Below are positions 11,870 to 22,266 of a stretch of 64,000 nt of DNA, in pieces. The notes beneath the pieces were generated by a model. The model was not told the origin of the DNA. It saw only the letters and a program-made list of their open reading frames with translations, and searched no databases. The translations under genes were made by a program, and so were the position numbers. Position 1 is the first letter of the stretch, and each line of letters begins with the position of its first letter. Location of the stretch: positions 1 through 64,000 of the forward strand of contig NZ_JAKRWM010000004.1 in the NCBI RefSeq assembly GCF_022352055.1. Reading direction: 5' to 3'. Origin of the DNA: Cohnella mopanensis. Its GTDB lineage: Bacteria; Bacillota; Bacilli; Paenibacillales; Paenibacillaceae.

Positions 11870-12292
11870 ATGCATAGGAAGCTGCGCCTTCGGAAAAGAG
11901 AAGACTTCAATGTGGTCTACCGTTACGGCCGTTCGTTCGCGAACTCGCAGTTTGTGGTTTATTGGCGCAAACGGTCGCAACGGGGTACCTTCCGAATGGG
12001 AGTATCCGCGAGCAGTAAATTAGGCGGTGCTGTCGTAAGGAATCGATTAAGAAGAATGGTGAAGGAAATTGTCAGATTAAACGCGTCCAAGCTATTGGAG
12101 GACATGGATTTAATCTTGATCGTCCGCAAGCCCGCGCTATCTCTTCCATATAAAGAGATGGAGGGAAGCATTCTGCATGTCCTGCGGAAAGCGGGTTTAT
12201 TGAAAGGTTCCAATCAGGGTGCCAAAGGTAAAATAACAACGTTACCGCGAGGTAATCGTCCGAATAACCAGAACGGAAAACAAGGCAAATAA
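11870..12292 (+). CDS. rnpA: Ribonuclease P protein component
   Basis: 140 aa, basic. It binds the RNase P RNA and helps mature the 5' ends of tRNAs. It shows the family start LRLRKREDFNVVYRYGRSF and the signature VVRNRLRRMVKEIVR. I chose the ATG at 11870 because a GGAG site lies nine bases upstream; an in-frame ATG at 11855 lacks one. The C-terminal ~25 residues (GAKGKITTLPRGNRPNNQNGKQGK) extend past the conserved fold and are basic. Confidence 0.94.
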   Translation: MHRKLRLRKREDFNVVYRYGRSFANSQFVVYWRKRSQRGTFRMGVSASSKLGGAVVRNRLRRMVKEIVRLNASKLLEDMDLILIVRKPALSLPYKEMEGSILHVLRKAGLLKGSNQGAKGKITTLPRGNRPNNQNGKQGK

Positions 12293-12446
12293 GCTTTAGG
12301 CAGGTGGGTAAGCCTTAGCTTTTCTTTGCCTTCTTTCTTATGGTATAGTGGACATGAATAGTTATTGTTGTGGACTGATTACACTCAGTTTGGAAATGAA
12401 TTTCACATTACGGCATGTCGGGCGTTCAAGAGGGGAGTTTTTAGTT

Positions 12447-13256
12447 TTGTTGCGAAATCGCAAATGGTTAATCGTTATCGGTGCTTTGTCACTGATGACA
12501 TTGTTATCGGGCTGTACGCCGGCAACTCAGGCAATATCTACGGCACAAATGGCCGATAGCGGCTCATGGTGGACCAGAAACGTCGTTTATTGGTTCTCGA
12601 CCATGCTGGATACTTTCGCGGATTGGTTTGGCGGTTCTTATGGTTTGTCGATATTATTGCTTACCATTATTGTAAGGACGATAATCCTTCCTCTAATGAT
12701 TAAACAATACAAGAACACGAAAGCCATGCAAGCCCTTCAACCGGAAATGAAGAAGCTTCGCGAGAAGTACAAGGACGATCCGAAGAAACAACAAGAAGAA
12801 ATGATGAAACTGTATCAGACCCACCAAGTTAATCCATTGGCGGGATGTTTACCGCTTATCGTTCAGATGCCTATCTTCATCGCGTTGTATAACTCGATCT
12901 ACAAGAACATCGAGATTAGGGATCATACGTTCCTGGGACTCCAACTTGGAACATCGCCAAGTGGTTCGGGACATTGGTACTATTACGTCGTTCCTGTCGT
13001 TGCGGCTTGTACGACGTTGATTCAATCCATGATGATGTCTAAGCAACAAACGATGGTCGGACCGATGAAAGGTCTTATGTACATTTTCCCGGTCATGATT
13101 TTCGTAATGGCGATGAACTTCCCTATTGCTCTGCCTCTTTACTGGATTTACAGTAATATCTACACGATCGTTCAGAATTACTTTATGTACCGGAACTCTC
13201 CAAAACCAGTAGTTGAAGAAGCTTCTAAACCAAAACCAAAAAAGGGTAAAAGGTAA
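12447..13256 (+). CDS. yidC: Membrane protein insertase YidC/SpoIIIJ family
   Basis: 269 aa. This Oxa1-family insertase places proteins in the membrane with or without SecYEG. From the TTG at 12447, preceded by AGGGGAG, the signal peptide ends in the lipobox LLSG-C with Cys23, so it is a lipoprotein as in other Firmicutes. Core helices follow, including the conserved NPLAGCLPLIVQMPIF stretch and a basic tail PKPKKGKR. The frame is open upstream to 12348, but that part is not family-like. It is followed at 15 bases by jag, the usual partner. Confidence 0.94.
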   Translation: MLRNRKWLIVIGALSLMTLLSGCTPATQAISTAQMADSGSWWTRNVVYWFSTMLDTFADWFGGSYGLSILLLTIIVRTIILPLMIKQYKNTKAMQALQPEMKKLREKYKDDPKKQQEEMMKLYQTHQVNPLAGCLPLIVQMPIFIALYNSIYKNIEIRDHTFLGLQLGTSPSGSGHWYYYVVPVVAACTTLIQSMMMSKQQTMVGPMKGLMYIFPVMIFVMAMNFPIALPLYWIYSNIYTIVQNYFMYRNSPKPVVEEASKPKPKKGKR

Positions 13257-13271
13257 GGAGGCACGGTCAAA

Positions 13272-13889
13272 ATGAAAAAGCTCCTAGCATCGGGGAAAAC
13301 GATAGAAGATGCGGTTCGCAAAGGTCTTGCCCAATTGGGCGTTGAAGAAGACCGGGTGAACATTACAGTATTGGAGCAAGCCAACAAAGGCTTGTTCGGG
13401 CTTATTGGAGCCAGAGAAGCAAAAGTGGAGTTGGAATTGTTGCCTGATGGCGTCGAAGAAGCGATGAAGTTTCTTCGCGAAGTATCGGGAGCAATGGAAC
13501 TTACCGTTTCTGTTGAGCGGTTGGATGAGAATGATGCAGTGCGGATTAACATTACGGGTTCCGACTTGGGCATTCTAATCGGTCGACGAGGACAGACTTT
13601 GGATTCTCTACAATACTTGGTGAACATTGTGGCAAATCGCCACTCTGACCATCATCTTCGTATCGTTCTCGATGCTGAGCAATTTCGTGAACGCCGTCGC
13701 CAGACTTTAGAAGCGTTATCGGAACGAATGGCCATGAGGGTCATTCGCACTCATAAAGAAATAATGCTTGAACCGATGACCTCCTCGGAAAGGAAGATCA
13801 TTCACGCCAGATTGCAGACCAATCCGAACGTGAGAACTTTCAGCCAAGGGGACGAACCGAATCGTAGAATCGTAATTGCTCTGAAGTAA
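13272..13889 (+). CDS. jag: RNA-binding protein KhpB/Jag (SpoIIIJ-associated)
   Basis: 205 aa in three parts: an N-terminal Jag domain (KTIEDAVRKGLAQLGV, NKGLFGLIGAREAKVE), a KH domain with the GRRGQTLDSLQYLVN loop near residues 103-117, and a C-terminal R3H domain (MTSSERKIIHARLQTNPNVRTFSQGDEPNRRIVI). KhpB binds RNA with KhpA and affects cell division and elongation in related bacteria. It has its own ribosome site TAAGGAGG and is probably co-transcribed with yidC. Confidence 0.93.
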   Translation: MKKLLASGKTIEDAVRKGLAQLGVEEDRVNITVLEQANKGLFGLIGAREAKVELELLPDGVEEAMKFLREVSGAMELTVSVERLDENDAVRINITGSDLGILIGRRGQTLDSLQYLVNIVANRHSDHHLRIVLDAEQFRERRRQTLEALSERMAMRVIRTHKEIMLEPMTSSERKIIHARLQTNPNVRTFSQGDEPNRRIVIALK

Positions 13890-13903
13890 ACATAGGGTGA
13901 CCG

Positions 13904-13943
13904 CGCAATGGCTTCCGCAACGTTGGGGGGTCATTGCGTTTTT
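13904..13943 (+). terminator. Candidate terminator after jag
   Basis: CGCAATG (13904-13910) pairs with CATTGCG (13932-13938), followed by five T's. The loop is long (21 bases), so efficiency is uncertain. Confidence 0.55.
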
Positions 13944-13969
13944 GTATAACGTCCGTTAGAGGTGAATAG

Positions 13970-15346
13970 ATGAACGAAGATACAATTGCCGCGATTGCTA
14001 CCGCTTTAGGGGAAGGCAGCATTGCTGTTGTCCGGGTAAGCGGTCAGAATGCGGTAGATACGGTAGCTAAAGTATTCAAATCCAAGCTTGATCTAAGGGA
14101 AGTTCCAACCCATACGGTGCAGTATGGATGGATCGTGGATCCGCAACAGAATTTAGTATTAGATGAAGTATTAGTAACGGTCATGAAAGGGCCGCGTTCT
14201 TTCACGGCTGAGGACGTCGTCGAGATTAGTACGCACGGGGGAATTGTCGCGGTAAAGTCGGTTCTGGAATTGGTATTGCGTCATGGCGCCAGATTAGCGG
14301 AACCGGGAGAATTCACGAAGCGTGCTTTTCTTAATGGAAGAATCGATTTGTCGCAAGCAGAGGCTGTCATTGATTTGATCCGTTCGAAGTCCGACAGGGC
14401 TTTCCAGGTTGCTAGGAAACAAGCAGACGGAGCATTGTCTAAAAAAATCATCCCGATGCGCCAGCAATTAATCGAATTATTGGCGCACGTGGAAGTCAAT
14501 ATAGATTATCCGGAACATGACGTGGAAAGCGTAACGTCCGATTTTATTCGCGACAATTGCAGCTCGGTGCTTAAACAAGTTAAAGAGTTGTTAATTCAGT
14601 CGAACGAAGGCAAAATACTAAGAGAAGGTATCGTGACGGTTATCGTTGGCCGACCGAATGCAGGGAAATCTTCCTTATTAAATGCGTTGGCTCGCGACAA
14701 TAAAGCGATCGTGACTGACATTCCCGGTACGACTCGTGATATTGTAGAGGAATCGGTATCTTTATCCGGAATTCCGTTAAGGCTTCTAGATACGGCGGGT
14801 ATTCGCGAGACGAGCGACAAGGTGGAACAGATCGGGGTAGAGCGTTCGCGCGACGCGTTGGACGATGCGGATCTCACTCTGCTCGTATTGAATCATCACG
14901 AAGAGCTACATGAGGATGAAAGAAAGCTGCTTGATCAATTGAAGGATCGTTCGACGATTGTCGTGGTGAATAAAATTGATTTGCCTGGCCAATTGGATAT
15001 TGCAGAGGTAGAACGCGATTATGCTAAGGATCGCATCGTATATTTATCCGCTAAAGAAGGCAATGGAATAGAGAGTCTGGAGAAGGCGGTATCCGGTTTG
15101 TTCTTCAGCGGAGCTGTTGAATCAGGGGATATTACTTATGTGAGTAACGCTAGGCATATAGCATTGCTTCATCAGACGAAACAATCTTTAGAAGATGCTA
15201 TTCAAGCGACTTACGACGGTGTGCCGATTGATCTGACCCAGATCGATCTAGCCGCTGCCTGGGAGTCATTAGGACAAATTCTTGGAGATGCTGCGGGGGA
15301 CTCATTGCTTGATCAAATTTTCTCCCAATTTTGTTTAGGGAAATAA
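13970..15346 (+). CDS. mnmE: tRNA modification GTPase MnmE
   Basis: 458 aa. With MnmG it makes 5-carboxymethylaminomethyluridine at the tRNA wobble position. Three regions are visible: an N-terminal formyl-THF-binding domain, a central G domain inserted in a helical domain (P-loop [21 protein letters not shown]), and the C-terminal CLGK whose Cys is essential in the family. Start ATG with a GAGGTGA site. mnmG follows within 30 bases. Confidence 0.97.
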   Translation: MNEDTIAAIATALGEGSIAVVRVSGQNAVDTVAKVFKSKLDLREVPTHTVQYGWIVDPQQNLVLDEVLVTVMKGPRSFTAEDVVEISTHGGIVAVKSVLELVLRHGARLAEPGEFTKRAFLNGRIDLSQAEAVIDLIRSKSDRAFQVARKQADGALSKKIIPMRQQLIELLAHVEVNIDYPEHDVESVTSDFIRDNCSSVLKQVKELLIQSNEGKILREGIVTVIVGRPNAGKSSLLNALARDNKAIVTDIPGTTRDIVEESVSLSGIPLRLLDTAGIRETSDKVEQIGVERSRDALDDADLTLLVLNHHEELHEDERKLLDQLKDRSTIVVVNKIDLPGQLDIAEVERDYAKDRIVYLSAKEGNGIESLEKAVSGLFFSGAVESGDITYVSNARHIALLHQTKQSLEDAIQATYDGVPIDLTQIDLAAAWESLGQILGDAAGDSLLDQIFSQFCLGK

Positions 15347-15375
15347 ATATACTAAGAAATAAGGAGGGAACCGTA

Positions 15376-17277
15376 ATGACATATCGTGCAGGGGATTATG
15401 ATGTCATTGTCATTGGCGCTGGGCATGCCGGCTGCGAAGCAGCATTAGCTGCGGCTCGGATGGGGTGCGAAACGCTATTGTTGACCATCAACTTGGATAT
15501 GGTTGCATTCATGCCTTGTAATCCATCGGTAGGCGGACCGGCCAAAGGCCATGTCGTTCGAGAAATAGATGCTCTTGGCGGGGAAATGGGTCGTAATATC
15601 GATAAGACCTTCATTCAAATGCGTATGCTTAACACGGGTAAAGGGCCGGCCGTACATGCTCTTAGAGCGCAAGCGGATAAATTCCTTTACCAGCATACGA
15701 TGAAGCAGACGATCGAATTGCAAGAAAGGTTGACGTTACGTCAAGGTTTAGCTGAGGACTTAATTATCGAAGATGGTGCATGCGTCGGAGTCGTAACGAA
15801 AACTGGGGCGGTATACGGCGCTAAATCGGTTGTATTAACAACGGGCACTTACTTGAGAGGTAAAGTTATCCTTGGCGAGTTGATGTACGAGAGCGGACCA
15901 AATAATCAACAGCCGGCGGTTAAGCTATCCGAATCATTGAAGCGTTGCGGATTTCAATTGGCGCGCTTTAAGACGGGGACACCGCCTCGGGTGCATGAGG
16001 ATTCGATCGATTTCAGCAAGACGGAAATTCAACCAGGAGACAACAAACCTAAGTACTTCTCTTATGAAACGGAATATATGGCGCATTCCGATGATCAGAT
16101 TCCTTGCTGGTTAACTTATACTTCCGAAGAAACGCATCAGATTATTAACGATAACTTGTATCGCGCTCCAATGTTCTCAGGATTAATAGAAGGAACAGGT
16201 CCGCGGTACTGTCCATCGATCGAAGATAAGATTGTCCGGTTTGCCGATAAACCGAAGCATCAAATTTTCTTAGAGCCGGAAGGCAGACATACGAAAGAGT
16301 ATTACGTGCAGGGTCTTTCCACGAGCATGCCGGAAGAAGTTCAGGTCGAAATTCTGAGATCGATTCCGGGTTTGGAGAAAGTGGAGATGATGCGTCCCGG
16401 TTATGCCATTGAATATGATGCGGTCGTTCCAACTCAGTTATGGCCGTCGTTGGAAACGAAGCTGGTTCAGAACTTATTTACCGCGGGCCAAATTAATGGC
16501 ACATCCGGTTATGAGGAAGCAGCGGGACAAGGTGTTATGGCGGGAATTAACGCTGCGCGCAAGGTGCAAGGGGCTGAGCCGGTTATTATCGATCGTTCCA
16601 AAGGTTACATTGGCGTTATGATCGATGATCTCGTCACTAAAGGGACGAACGAGCCTTATCGTTTGCTTACTTCTCGTGCAGAATACCGTTTATTATTGCG
16701 CCACGACAATGCTGATCTAAGGTTAACGCCTACCGGCTATGAGATCGGCTTGATTACCGAGGCTCGATATGTGAAATTCACTGAGAAGAAGAACCGGGTG
16801 GAAGAGGAGATCATTCGACTTAAAGAAGCTAGGTTCCGTCCCGATGAAGCCGTTCAAGCGATGCTGGCGAAAGCTGGTTCCACTCCGATTAACAACACGG
16901 TTGACGGTTTAACGTTACTTCGCCGGCCGGAGATTAATTATGGCCATCTCGAGAGCTTGCAGCCTTCCCCGATCGAATTATCCGAAGACGTGAAGGAACA
17001 AGTTGAAATTCAAGTGAAGTATACGGGATATATCGAAAAACAGCAGTTGCAGGTCGATCGTATGGAGAAAATGGAGAAAAAACGTATACCCGACAACATC
17101 GACTACGACATTATTCACGGACTAGCGATGGAAGCAAAACAAAAACTCGGCAAAATCCGACCTTTATCAATCGGTCAAGCGTCAAGAATAGCAGGCGTGA
17201 CGCCAGCGGATCTATCGATATTACTAGTGCACTTGGAACATTATAATCGAGTAACTGCGGCGGCTCACGGATCATGA
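15376..17277 (+). CDS. mnmG: tRNA uridine-5-carboxymethylaminomethyl modification enzyme MnmG (GidA)
   Basis: 633 aa. This FAD-dependent partner of MnmE shows the N-terminal dinucleotide fold [19 protein letters not shown], the conserved [12 protein letters not shown] and the C-terminal helical domain ([21 protein letters not shown]) that binds MnmE. The ATG at 15376 has an AAGGAGGG site seven bases upstream; the frame continues 45 bases further upstream without support. It overlaps rsmG by four bases. Confidence 0.97.
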   Translation: MTYRAGDYDVIVIGAGHAGCEAALAAARMGCETLLLTINLDMVAFMPCNPSVGGPAKGHVVREIDALGGEMGRNIDKTFIQMRMLNTGKGPAVHALRAQADKFLYQHTMKQTIELQERLTLRQGLAEDLIIEDGACVGVVTKTGAVYGAKSVVLTTGTYLRGKVILGELMYESGPNNQQPAVKLSESLKRCGFQLARFKTGTPPRVHEDSIDFSKTEIQPGDNKPKYFSYETEYMAHSDDQIPCWLTYTSEETHQIINDNLYRAPMFSGLIEGTGPRYCPSIEDKIVRFADKPKHQIFLEPEGRHTKEYYVQGLSTSMPEEVQVEILRSIPGLEKVEMMRPGYAIEYDAVVPTQLWPSLETKLVQNLFTAGQINGTSGYEEAAGQGVMAGINAARKVQGAEPVIIDRSKGYIGVMIDDLVTKGTNEPYRLLTSRAEYRLLLRHDNADLRLTPTGYEIGLITEARYVKFTEKKNRVEEEIIRLKEARFRPDEAVQAMLAKAGSTPINNTVDGLTLLRRPEINYGHLESLQPSPIELSEDVKEQVEIQVKYTGYIEKQQLQVDRMEKMEKKRIPDNIDYDIIHGLAMEAKQKLGKIRPLSIGQASRIAGVTPADLSILLVHLEHYNRVTAAAHGS

Positions 17278-18023
17278 TCGATACCATTCAACAGCAATTT
17301 AAGCATGCCGTCGAGAGCTTAGGGATACAGTTAACAGACAAACAGCTATCCCAATTTGAAACGTATTATTCTCTGTTAGTCGAGTGGAATGAAAAAATGA
17401 ACCTGACGGGGATAACGGAGAGAGATGCAGTATACGAGAAGCATTTCTATGATTCCTTAACGATTGCAGGAGTGACGCAGTTTGACAAAGCGTCCTCCTT
17501 AGCGGATATTGGATCGGGTGCCGGATTTCCTTCCATTCCGTTAGCGATTGTTTACCCTCATTTACAAGTTACGATTATCGATGCATTGGCTAAGCGAATT
17601 AAATTTCTGGAGGAAGTTACATCCCAGCTTGGTTTAACGAAAGTGTTATGTTTGCACAGTCGTGCTGAGGATGCCGCCAGAAAGCGGGAACATAGAGATC
17701 ATTACGATGTTGTAACGGCCAGAGCGGTCGCCCGACTAGCGGTACTTAACGAATTTTGTTTACCGTTCGTTCGCCCCGCCGGATTGTTCATCGCGATGAA
17801 GGGCACTGATATTTCCGCCGAGTTGGATGAGGGGCGATATAGCCTAGCCAAGCTAAATGGCAAAATTCAAGATGTTAAGCGTTTGACGTTGCCGACAGAA
17901 GGAGCGGACAGACATTTGGTGATTTGTGCGAAGAAAGAGCCGACGCCAGCCGCCTATCCTCGTAAAGCGGGCATTCCACTTAAAACGCCGCTAGTCAAAC
18001 CTTCGTTATTTAGCGCCAAATAA
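17274..18023 (+). CDS. rsmG: 16S rRNA (guanine527-N7)-methyltransferase RsmG (GidB)
   Basis: 249 aa. It methylates G527 of 16S rRNA using SAM. The SAM-binding motif is [16 protein letters not shown], preceded by the family hallmark [10 protein letters not shown] and followed by [15 protein letters not shown] overlap with mnmG indicates translational coupling. A hairpin built from two parS sites ends the transcript. Confidence 0.96.
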   Translation: MIDTIQQQFKHAVESLGIQLTDKQLSQFETYYSLLVEWNEKMNLTGITERDAVYEKHFYDSLTIAGVTQFDKASSLADIGSGAGFPSIPLAIVYPHLQVTIIDALAKRIKFLEEVTSQLGLTKVLCLHSRAEDAARKREHRDHYDVVTARAVARLAVLNEFCLPFVRPAGLFIAMKGTDISAELDEGRYSLAKLNGKIQDVKRLTLPTEGADRHLVICAKKEPTPAAYPRKAGIPLKTPLVKPSLFSAK

Positions 18024-18043
18024 ACAAGCTACAAAGACATGAA

Positions 18044-18059
18044 TGTTCCACGTGAAACA
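18044..18059 (+). other. parS site 1
   Basis: Perfect 16-base parS TGTTCCACGTGAAACA, the ParB (Spo0J) binding site for chromosome segregation. It lies 20 bases after the rsmG stop. Confidence 0.95.
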
Positions 18060-18081
18060 TCTCCCTCCCATGGGTGATAAT

Positions 18082-18097
18082 TGTTTCACGTGGAACA
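18082..18097 (-). other. parS site 2
   Basis: Perfect parS in the opposite orientation (TGTTTCACGTGGAACA on the plus strand), 22 bases after parS 1. Confidence 0.95.
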
Positions 18098-18102
18098 TTT
18101 TT

Positions 18103-18364
18103 ACGTTTACGCCACATTAATAAACATGATATTCTTAGATAGAGTAATTGCGAGATCGGTAGATCCATTAAGACAGATAGAATAAAGGGTTTCTCGTTGT
18201 GAAAGTTTTTTCACAAGCAGGAGAAACGGGTTGGGATAGCGAATAAGATAGATAACAGATTAGCGTGTCGCTTATGCGCCTCACGGCACATTATAGCGGC
18301 GCTTTTTCGTCACTATGGACGCAAATTTCCGCCCTATCTTACTTAATGTGGTGATCCGAGAGAA
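18103..18364 (+). promoter_or_regulatory. Gene-free stretch before noc with a long hairpin
   Basis: No gene is seen. At 18189-18227 an interrupted hairpin pairs GTTTCTC with GAGAAAC and, inside, TTGTGAAA with TTTCACAA. Near 18276-18310 a short GCGCC/GGCGC stem is followed by TTTTT. These may act on noc expression as leader structures; no clear promoter was identified. Confidence 0.4.
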
Positions 18365-19177
18365 ATGAAAGAGCAATTCTCAAGACTGCTCGGTTTATCA
18401 GACCGTAGCAATCAAGAAGAAGTCAAACAAATAGCAGTCAACGAGATCGTTCCGAGCCCTTATCAGCCCAGATCGATCTTTGATGATGATCGAATCGATG
18501 AACTGTGTCAAACTATTAAGACTCACGGTATTATTCAACCTATCGTTGTTAGAATTCGTGATGGCAAGTACGAAATTATTGCGGGCGAGCGCCGCTGGCG
18601 CGCAGTTACGAAGCTCGGCATGGAGTATATTCCTGCGATTGTTAGAGAGATTAACGATTCACAGGCAGCTTCAGTTGCTTTAATTGAAAACTTGCAGCGC
18701 GAAGGTCTGACGTCTCTTGAAGAAGCGATGGCCTACCAGAAGCTAATTGATTTGCATCAATTGACTCAAGAGAGTTTGGCTCAGCGGTTGGGTAAAAGCC
18801 AATCCACGATTGCTAACAAAATCCGCCTTTTGCAATTGGGTGAGACCGTTAAAATGGCGTTGTTGGAAAGAAAAATTACTGAGCGCCATGGTAGGGCACT
18901 ATTGTCCTTACCGGATGAAGAGATGCAAAATAAGGTTCTCAACGAAATTATCGAAAAAGACCTTAACGTTAAACAGACTGAAATTCGCATCGCCTTTTAT
19001 CTCGAGGTTGCGAAGCCTAAGAGGAAGCGTATCTCTTTCACTAAAGATGTACGTTTGGCGCTGAATACGATCCGCCAATCCGTCGACATGGTGAATGGCT
19101 CGGGTATACCTATCAAGGCAAGTGAAAAAGATTGCGATGATCATTATGAAATCATCATTCGAATTCCTAAGCGTTAG
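18365..19177 (+). CDS. noc: Nucleoid occlusion protein Noc (ParB family)
   Basis: 270 aa. It shows the ParB-type N-terminal CTPase fold ([36 protein letters not shown]) and a central helix-turn-helix ([23 protein letters not shown]). Noc binds its own DNA sites and the membrane to stop division over the nucleoid. It is separated from the second ParB-family gene (parB) by parA, the normal Firmicutes order. The N-terminal [11 protein letters not shown] is compatible with the amphipathic membrane helix of Noc. The ribosome site is weak. Confidence 0.92.
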   Translation: MKEQFSRLLGLSDRSNQEEVKQIAVNEIVPSPYQPRSIFDDDRIDELCQTIKTHGIIQPIVVRIRDGKYEIIAGERRWRAVTKLGMEYIPAIVREINDSQAASVALIENLQREGLTSLEEAMAYQKLIDLHQLTQESLAQRLGKSQSTIANKIRLLQLGETVKMALLERKITERHGRALLSLPDEEMQNKVLNEIIEKDLNVKQTEIRIAFYLEVAKPKRKRISFTKDVRLALNTIRQSVDMVNGSGIPIKASEKDCDDHYEIIIRIPKR

Positions 19178-19217
19178 TATATTGCGGATCCCCATGATCG
19201 ATCGAGAGGCGCTGCCC

Positions 19218-19260
19218 AAAAGCGGTTGTACGGTTAGTGATGGACATGGGGCCGCTTTTT
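19218..19260 (+). terminator. Candidate terminator after noc
   Basis: AAAAGCGG (19218-19225) pairs with CCGCTTTT at 19252-19259 and a T-run follows. The loop is long (26 bases). Confidence 0.5.
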
Positions 19261-19364
19261 GTTTCTTTAATGCAAGCAAGTCCAATCAGCTAAGTAAACG
19301 ACTATACGTATTCATAGGATGGTATGCCGTTTTACATGTGTAATTCATACTGAGGTGAATTAGG

Positions 19365-20138
19365 TTGTCTAAAATTATTGCGATTGCCAACCAAAAAGGC
19401 GGAGTAGGTAAAACGACGACTTCGGTTAATCTAGGTGCATGTCTTGCCTCGTTAGGCAAGAAAGTGCTCATCGTCGATATCGACCCCCAAGGCAATACGA
19501 CAAGCGGAATCGGAATCAATAAGGCAGACGTCAATTATTGCATATATGATGTGCTTATTAATGAGGTGCATCCTAAACAAGCTGTAGCAGATACGGAAGT
19601 CCCTAATCTTAAAATCATTCCGGCGACAATTCAGTTGGCTGGCGCGGAGATCGAATTGGTTCCGACAATGTCGCGCGAAATACGGCTTAAGAAAGCGTTG
19701 GCTCTTGTGAAGAATGACTATGATTATGTATTGATCGATTGTCCGCCTTCCCTTGGAATCCTGACGATAAACTCCTTAACGGCCGCTGATTCCGTACTTA
19801 TCCCAATTCAATGCGAGTATTATGCGTTGGAGGGTTTGAGTCAATTGCTGAACTCTATTCGTCTCGTACAGAAACATCTGAATACGTCCTTGCAGATTGA
19901 GGGTGTGCTGTTGACGATGTTTGATGCGCGGACGAACTTGGGGATTCAGGTTATCGAAGAGGTTAAGAAGTATTTTCAGCAAAAGGTGTACCAGACCGTT
20001 ATTCCGCGTAATGTGCGGTTAAGCGAAGCCCCTTCTCATGGGCAGTCGATTATTACTTATGATCCGAAGTCCAAAGGTGCAGAAGTGTATCTAGAGTTGG
20101 CGAAGGAAGTGATCTCGTATGAGCAAGCGGCTAGGTAA
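19365..20138 (+). CDS. parA: Chromosome partitioning ATPase ParA (Soj)
   Basis: 257 aa with a TTG start behind a GAGGTG site. The deviant Walker A KGGVGKTT spans residues 11-18 and the downstream motif is [12 protein letters not shown]. It works with ParB and parS in segregation and in Bacillus also controls DnaA. The last 20 bases overlap parB. Confidence 0.96.
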   Translation: MSKIIAIANQKGGVGKTTTSVNLGACLASLGKKVLIVDIDPQGNTTSGIGINKADVNYCIYDVLINEVHPKQAVADTEVPNLKIIPATIQLAGAEIELVPTMSREIRLKKALALVKNDYDYVLIDCPPSLGILTINSLTAADSVLIPIQCEYYALEGLSQLLNSIRLVQKHLNTSLQIEGVLLTMFDARTNLGIQVIEEVKKYFQQKVYQTVIPRNVRLSEAPSHGQSIITYDPKSKGAEVYLELAKEVISYEQAAR

Positions 20139-20967
20139 AGGATTAGATGCTTTAATTACCTCTCTATCGATTAAAGAGGATGATAAGGTCGTTGAGATTC
20201 CGTTGCCGCAGCTTCGGCCGAATCCGTATCAGCCTCGTAAAACCTTTGAAGAAGAAGCGATCAAAGAGTTGGCGGAATCCATTCGCGAGCATGGGGTCAT
20301 CCAGCCGATCGTCGTTCGCCAAGCTCTAAAGGGTTTTGAAATTATCGCAGGGGAAAGACGCTTCAGAGCATCGCAATTGCTCGGGAATGCTACAATCCCG
20401 GCGGTAGTGAGAGCGTATAATGATCAGCAAGTGATGGAAATCGCCCTCATCGAGAACGTACAAAGGGAAGATTTGAATTCGCTAGAGGTTGCGGTTGCTT
20501 ATCAAGCGATTATGAATCAGTTCAAGCTTACGCAAGAGGAACTAAGCTTGAAGGTTGGGAAGTCGCGTTCTCACATCGCGAACTTCCTCCGGTTGCTATC
20601 GCTGCCAGATGAGATCAAAGATTATGTTTCACGTGGAACATTATCTATGGGACATGCTCGGGCATTGGCTGGAATTAAAGATGAATCGTTGAAACGCCAA
20701 TTAGCGAAGCAAACGGTTGCGGGTGAATGGAGCGTACGCGAGTTAGAGGAAGCGGTGCAAAACACCGAAACGAAGGTCAACGTTAAGGCGAAAACGAAAG
20801 CTAAAAAACGCGACCCGTTCCTTGAAGAAATAGAAGAGACGTTACGCGAGAAGTTTCAAACGACGGTGCGAATTAAGCCTAATAAAGATAAGGGTAGAAT
20901 TGAATTGTCGTACTTCGGAAAAAGCGATTTGGAGCGGTTGTTAGAGCTACTAAAAGCAATGGCGTAA
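20119..20967 (+). CDS. parB: Chromosome partitioning protein ParB (Spo0J)
   Basis: 282 aa. It shows a CTP-binding ParB N-domain ([58 protein letters not shown]), a helix-turn-helix that reads parS ([22 protein letters not shown]), a basic linker and a C-terminal dimerisation domain. It overlaps parA by 20 bases. One parS lies inside this gene. Confidence 0.96.
   Translation: MSKRLGKGLDALITSLSIKEDDKVVEIPLPQLRPNPYQPRKTFEEEAIKELAESIREHGVIQPIVVRQALKGFEIIAGERRFRASQLLGNATIPAVVRAYNDQQVMEIALIENVQREDLNSLEVAVAYQAIMNQFKLTQEELSLKVGKSRSHIANFLRLLSLPDEIKDYVSRGTLSMGHARALAGIKDESLKRQLAKQTVAGEWSVRELEEAVQNTETKVNVKAKTKAKKRDPFLEEIEETLREKFQTTVRIKPNKDKGRIELSYFGKSDLERLLELLKAMA
20625..20640 (-). other. parS site 3, inside parB
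   Basis: Perfect parS (TGTTTCACGTGGAACA on the plus strand) within the parB coding sequence, encoding residues around VSRGT. A parS inside spo0J is also known from Bacillus subtilis. Confidence 0.95.
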
Positions 20968-20978
20968 CAGGATATTTG

Positions 20979-21033
20979 ATAGCATACCTAAGTTGTAATC
21001 TTCCTAAGGAAGCATTAAACTAAGGTATGCTAT
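20979..21033 (+). terminator. Long inverted repeat after parB
   Basis: ATAGCATACCTAAGTT (20979-20994) pairs, with one internal mismatch, with the repeat ending at 21033 (AACTAAGGTATGCTAT), and the loop holds a nested CTTCC/GGAAG stem. It lies between parB and the next gene. There is no T-run, so termination is likely but not certain. Confidence 0.6.
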
Positions 21034-21058
21034 TGTTGTATTAGGACGGTGAAAAGAA

Positions 21059-22231
21059 GTGCAGAATAAACCCATTATTTACTTGGACAATGCCGCGACA
21101 AGTTGGCCAAAACCGCCATCGGTAATTGAGGCGATGGAACGAAGCATGAGAGAAAGCGCAGCTAATCCAGGCCGTGGAAGTCATGCGATGGCTGTGAAAG
21201 CAAGTCGGGTGCTGTTCGAGGCGCGCAAGAAGCTAGCTAGGTTATTTCGAGTGAATAACCCGAATGATATAGCATTCGCGTTGAATACGACCCATGCGCT
21301 AAACCTTGCGATTCAAGGGCTGTTGAAACCGGGGGACCATGTCATCACGACAAGCCTTGAGCATAACTCGGTGAGAAGGCCGTTAGAGGCCTTGAAGAGG
21401 AAGCTAGGGATCGAGGTCACCTATGTCCAGACAGATGCAAAAGGACTCTTGAACGTAAAAGATGTGGAAGCCTCGATAAAGTCGAATACGAAACTAATCG
21501 CCGTATCCCATAGTTCGAATTTACTTGGGACGATAACCCCTGTGTCGGACATTGGGGAAATTGCACGTAGGCGGAAGGTTAAATTGTTGGTAGATGCAGC
21601 GCAGAGTGCTGGAGTCCTGCCGATCGACGTAGAAGCAATGGGAATCGATCTGTTAGCTTTTCCAGGCCACAAAGGATTGTTAGGTCCGCAAGGTACGGGC
21701 GGCTTATACATACATCCCGAGTTAGAGCTGGAGCCGTTAATGCACGGGGGGACGGGGAGTAAGTCGGAAGCTCCTGAACAACCGCTAGTACGTCCGGATC
21801 GATATGAAGCCGGAACGCAGAATACGGTAGGAATGGCAGGGTTATCAGAGGGGATCAGCTATATTCTAAAAGAGACCCCAGAAGTCATTCATGCTAAGGA
21901 GCAACAACTAACCTATGAGTTAATGGAGGGGCTTCAAAGAATACCGGGTGTTACGCTGCTAGGTCCAGAGGTCGGCGTGGAAAGAACGGCTATCGTCTCC
22001 TTTCTATTAGAAGGAGTAGATCCATCCGAAATGGCTTTCTTGTTGGATCAGCAGTTTGGTATCGCAGTGAGGGCCGGATTTCATTGTACACCCTTAGGGC
22101 ATGAAACCGCAGGCTCCTTCGAGACGGGAGCGGTTAGGGCGAGTCCGGGATATTTTACGGAAAAATCGGAAATCGTATCTATGATCGCAGCGGTTAAGGA
22201 AATTAGCGATACACTAAAAAATAATAAGTAA
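21059..22231 (+). CDS. Class V aminotransferase, cysteine-desulfurase-like
   Basis: 390 aa, GTG start. It is a PLP-dependent enzyme of the SufS/CsdA-like family: it begins IIYLDNAATSWPKPPSV, has the Schiff-base lysine region FPGHKGLLGPQGTGGLYI, and near residue 342 has AVRAGFHCTPLGH, whose Cys matches the catalytic cysteine of desulfurases. It probably moves sulfur from cysteine as a persulfide, but no scaffold genes lie nearby. The exact acceptor is unknown. Confidence 0.85.
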   Translation: MQNKPIIYLDNAATSWPKPPSVIEAMERSMRESAANPGRGSHAMAVKASRVLFEARKKLARLFRVNNPNDIAFALNTTHALNLAIQGLLKPGDHVITTSLEHNSVRRPLEALKRKLGIEVTYVQTDAKGLLNVKDVEASIKSNTKLIAVSHSSNLLGTITPVSDIGEIARRRKVKLLVDAAQSAGVLPIDVEAMGIDLLAFPGHKGLLGPQGTGGLYIHPELELEPLMHGGTGSKSEAPEQPLVRPDRYEAGTQNTVGMAGLSEGISYILKETPEVIHAKEQQLTYELMEGLQRIPGVTLLGPEVGVERTAIVSFLLEGVDPSEMAFLLDQQFGIAVRAGFHCTPLGHETAGSFETGAVRASPGYFTEKSEIVSMIAAVKEISDTLKNNK

Positions 22232-22266
22232 TAACAGCGAGTGAGACACTGGGGGAGACAGAAATC

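Larger units (their letters stand above)
18044..18102 (+). terminator. rsmG terminator formed by two inverted parS sites
   Basis: parS 1 and parS 2 are inverted with respect to each other, so their transcript can fold into a 16-bp-plus hairpin, and T(5) follows at 18098-18102. The arrangement has the shape of a Rho-independent terminator. Confidence 0.65.
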
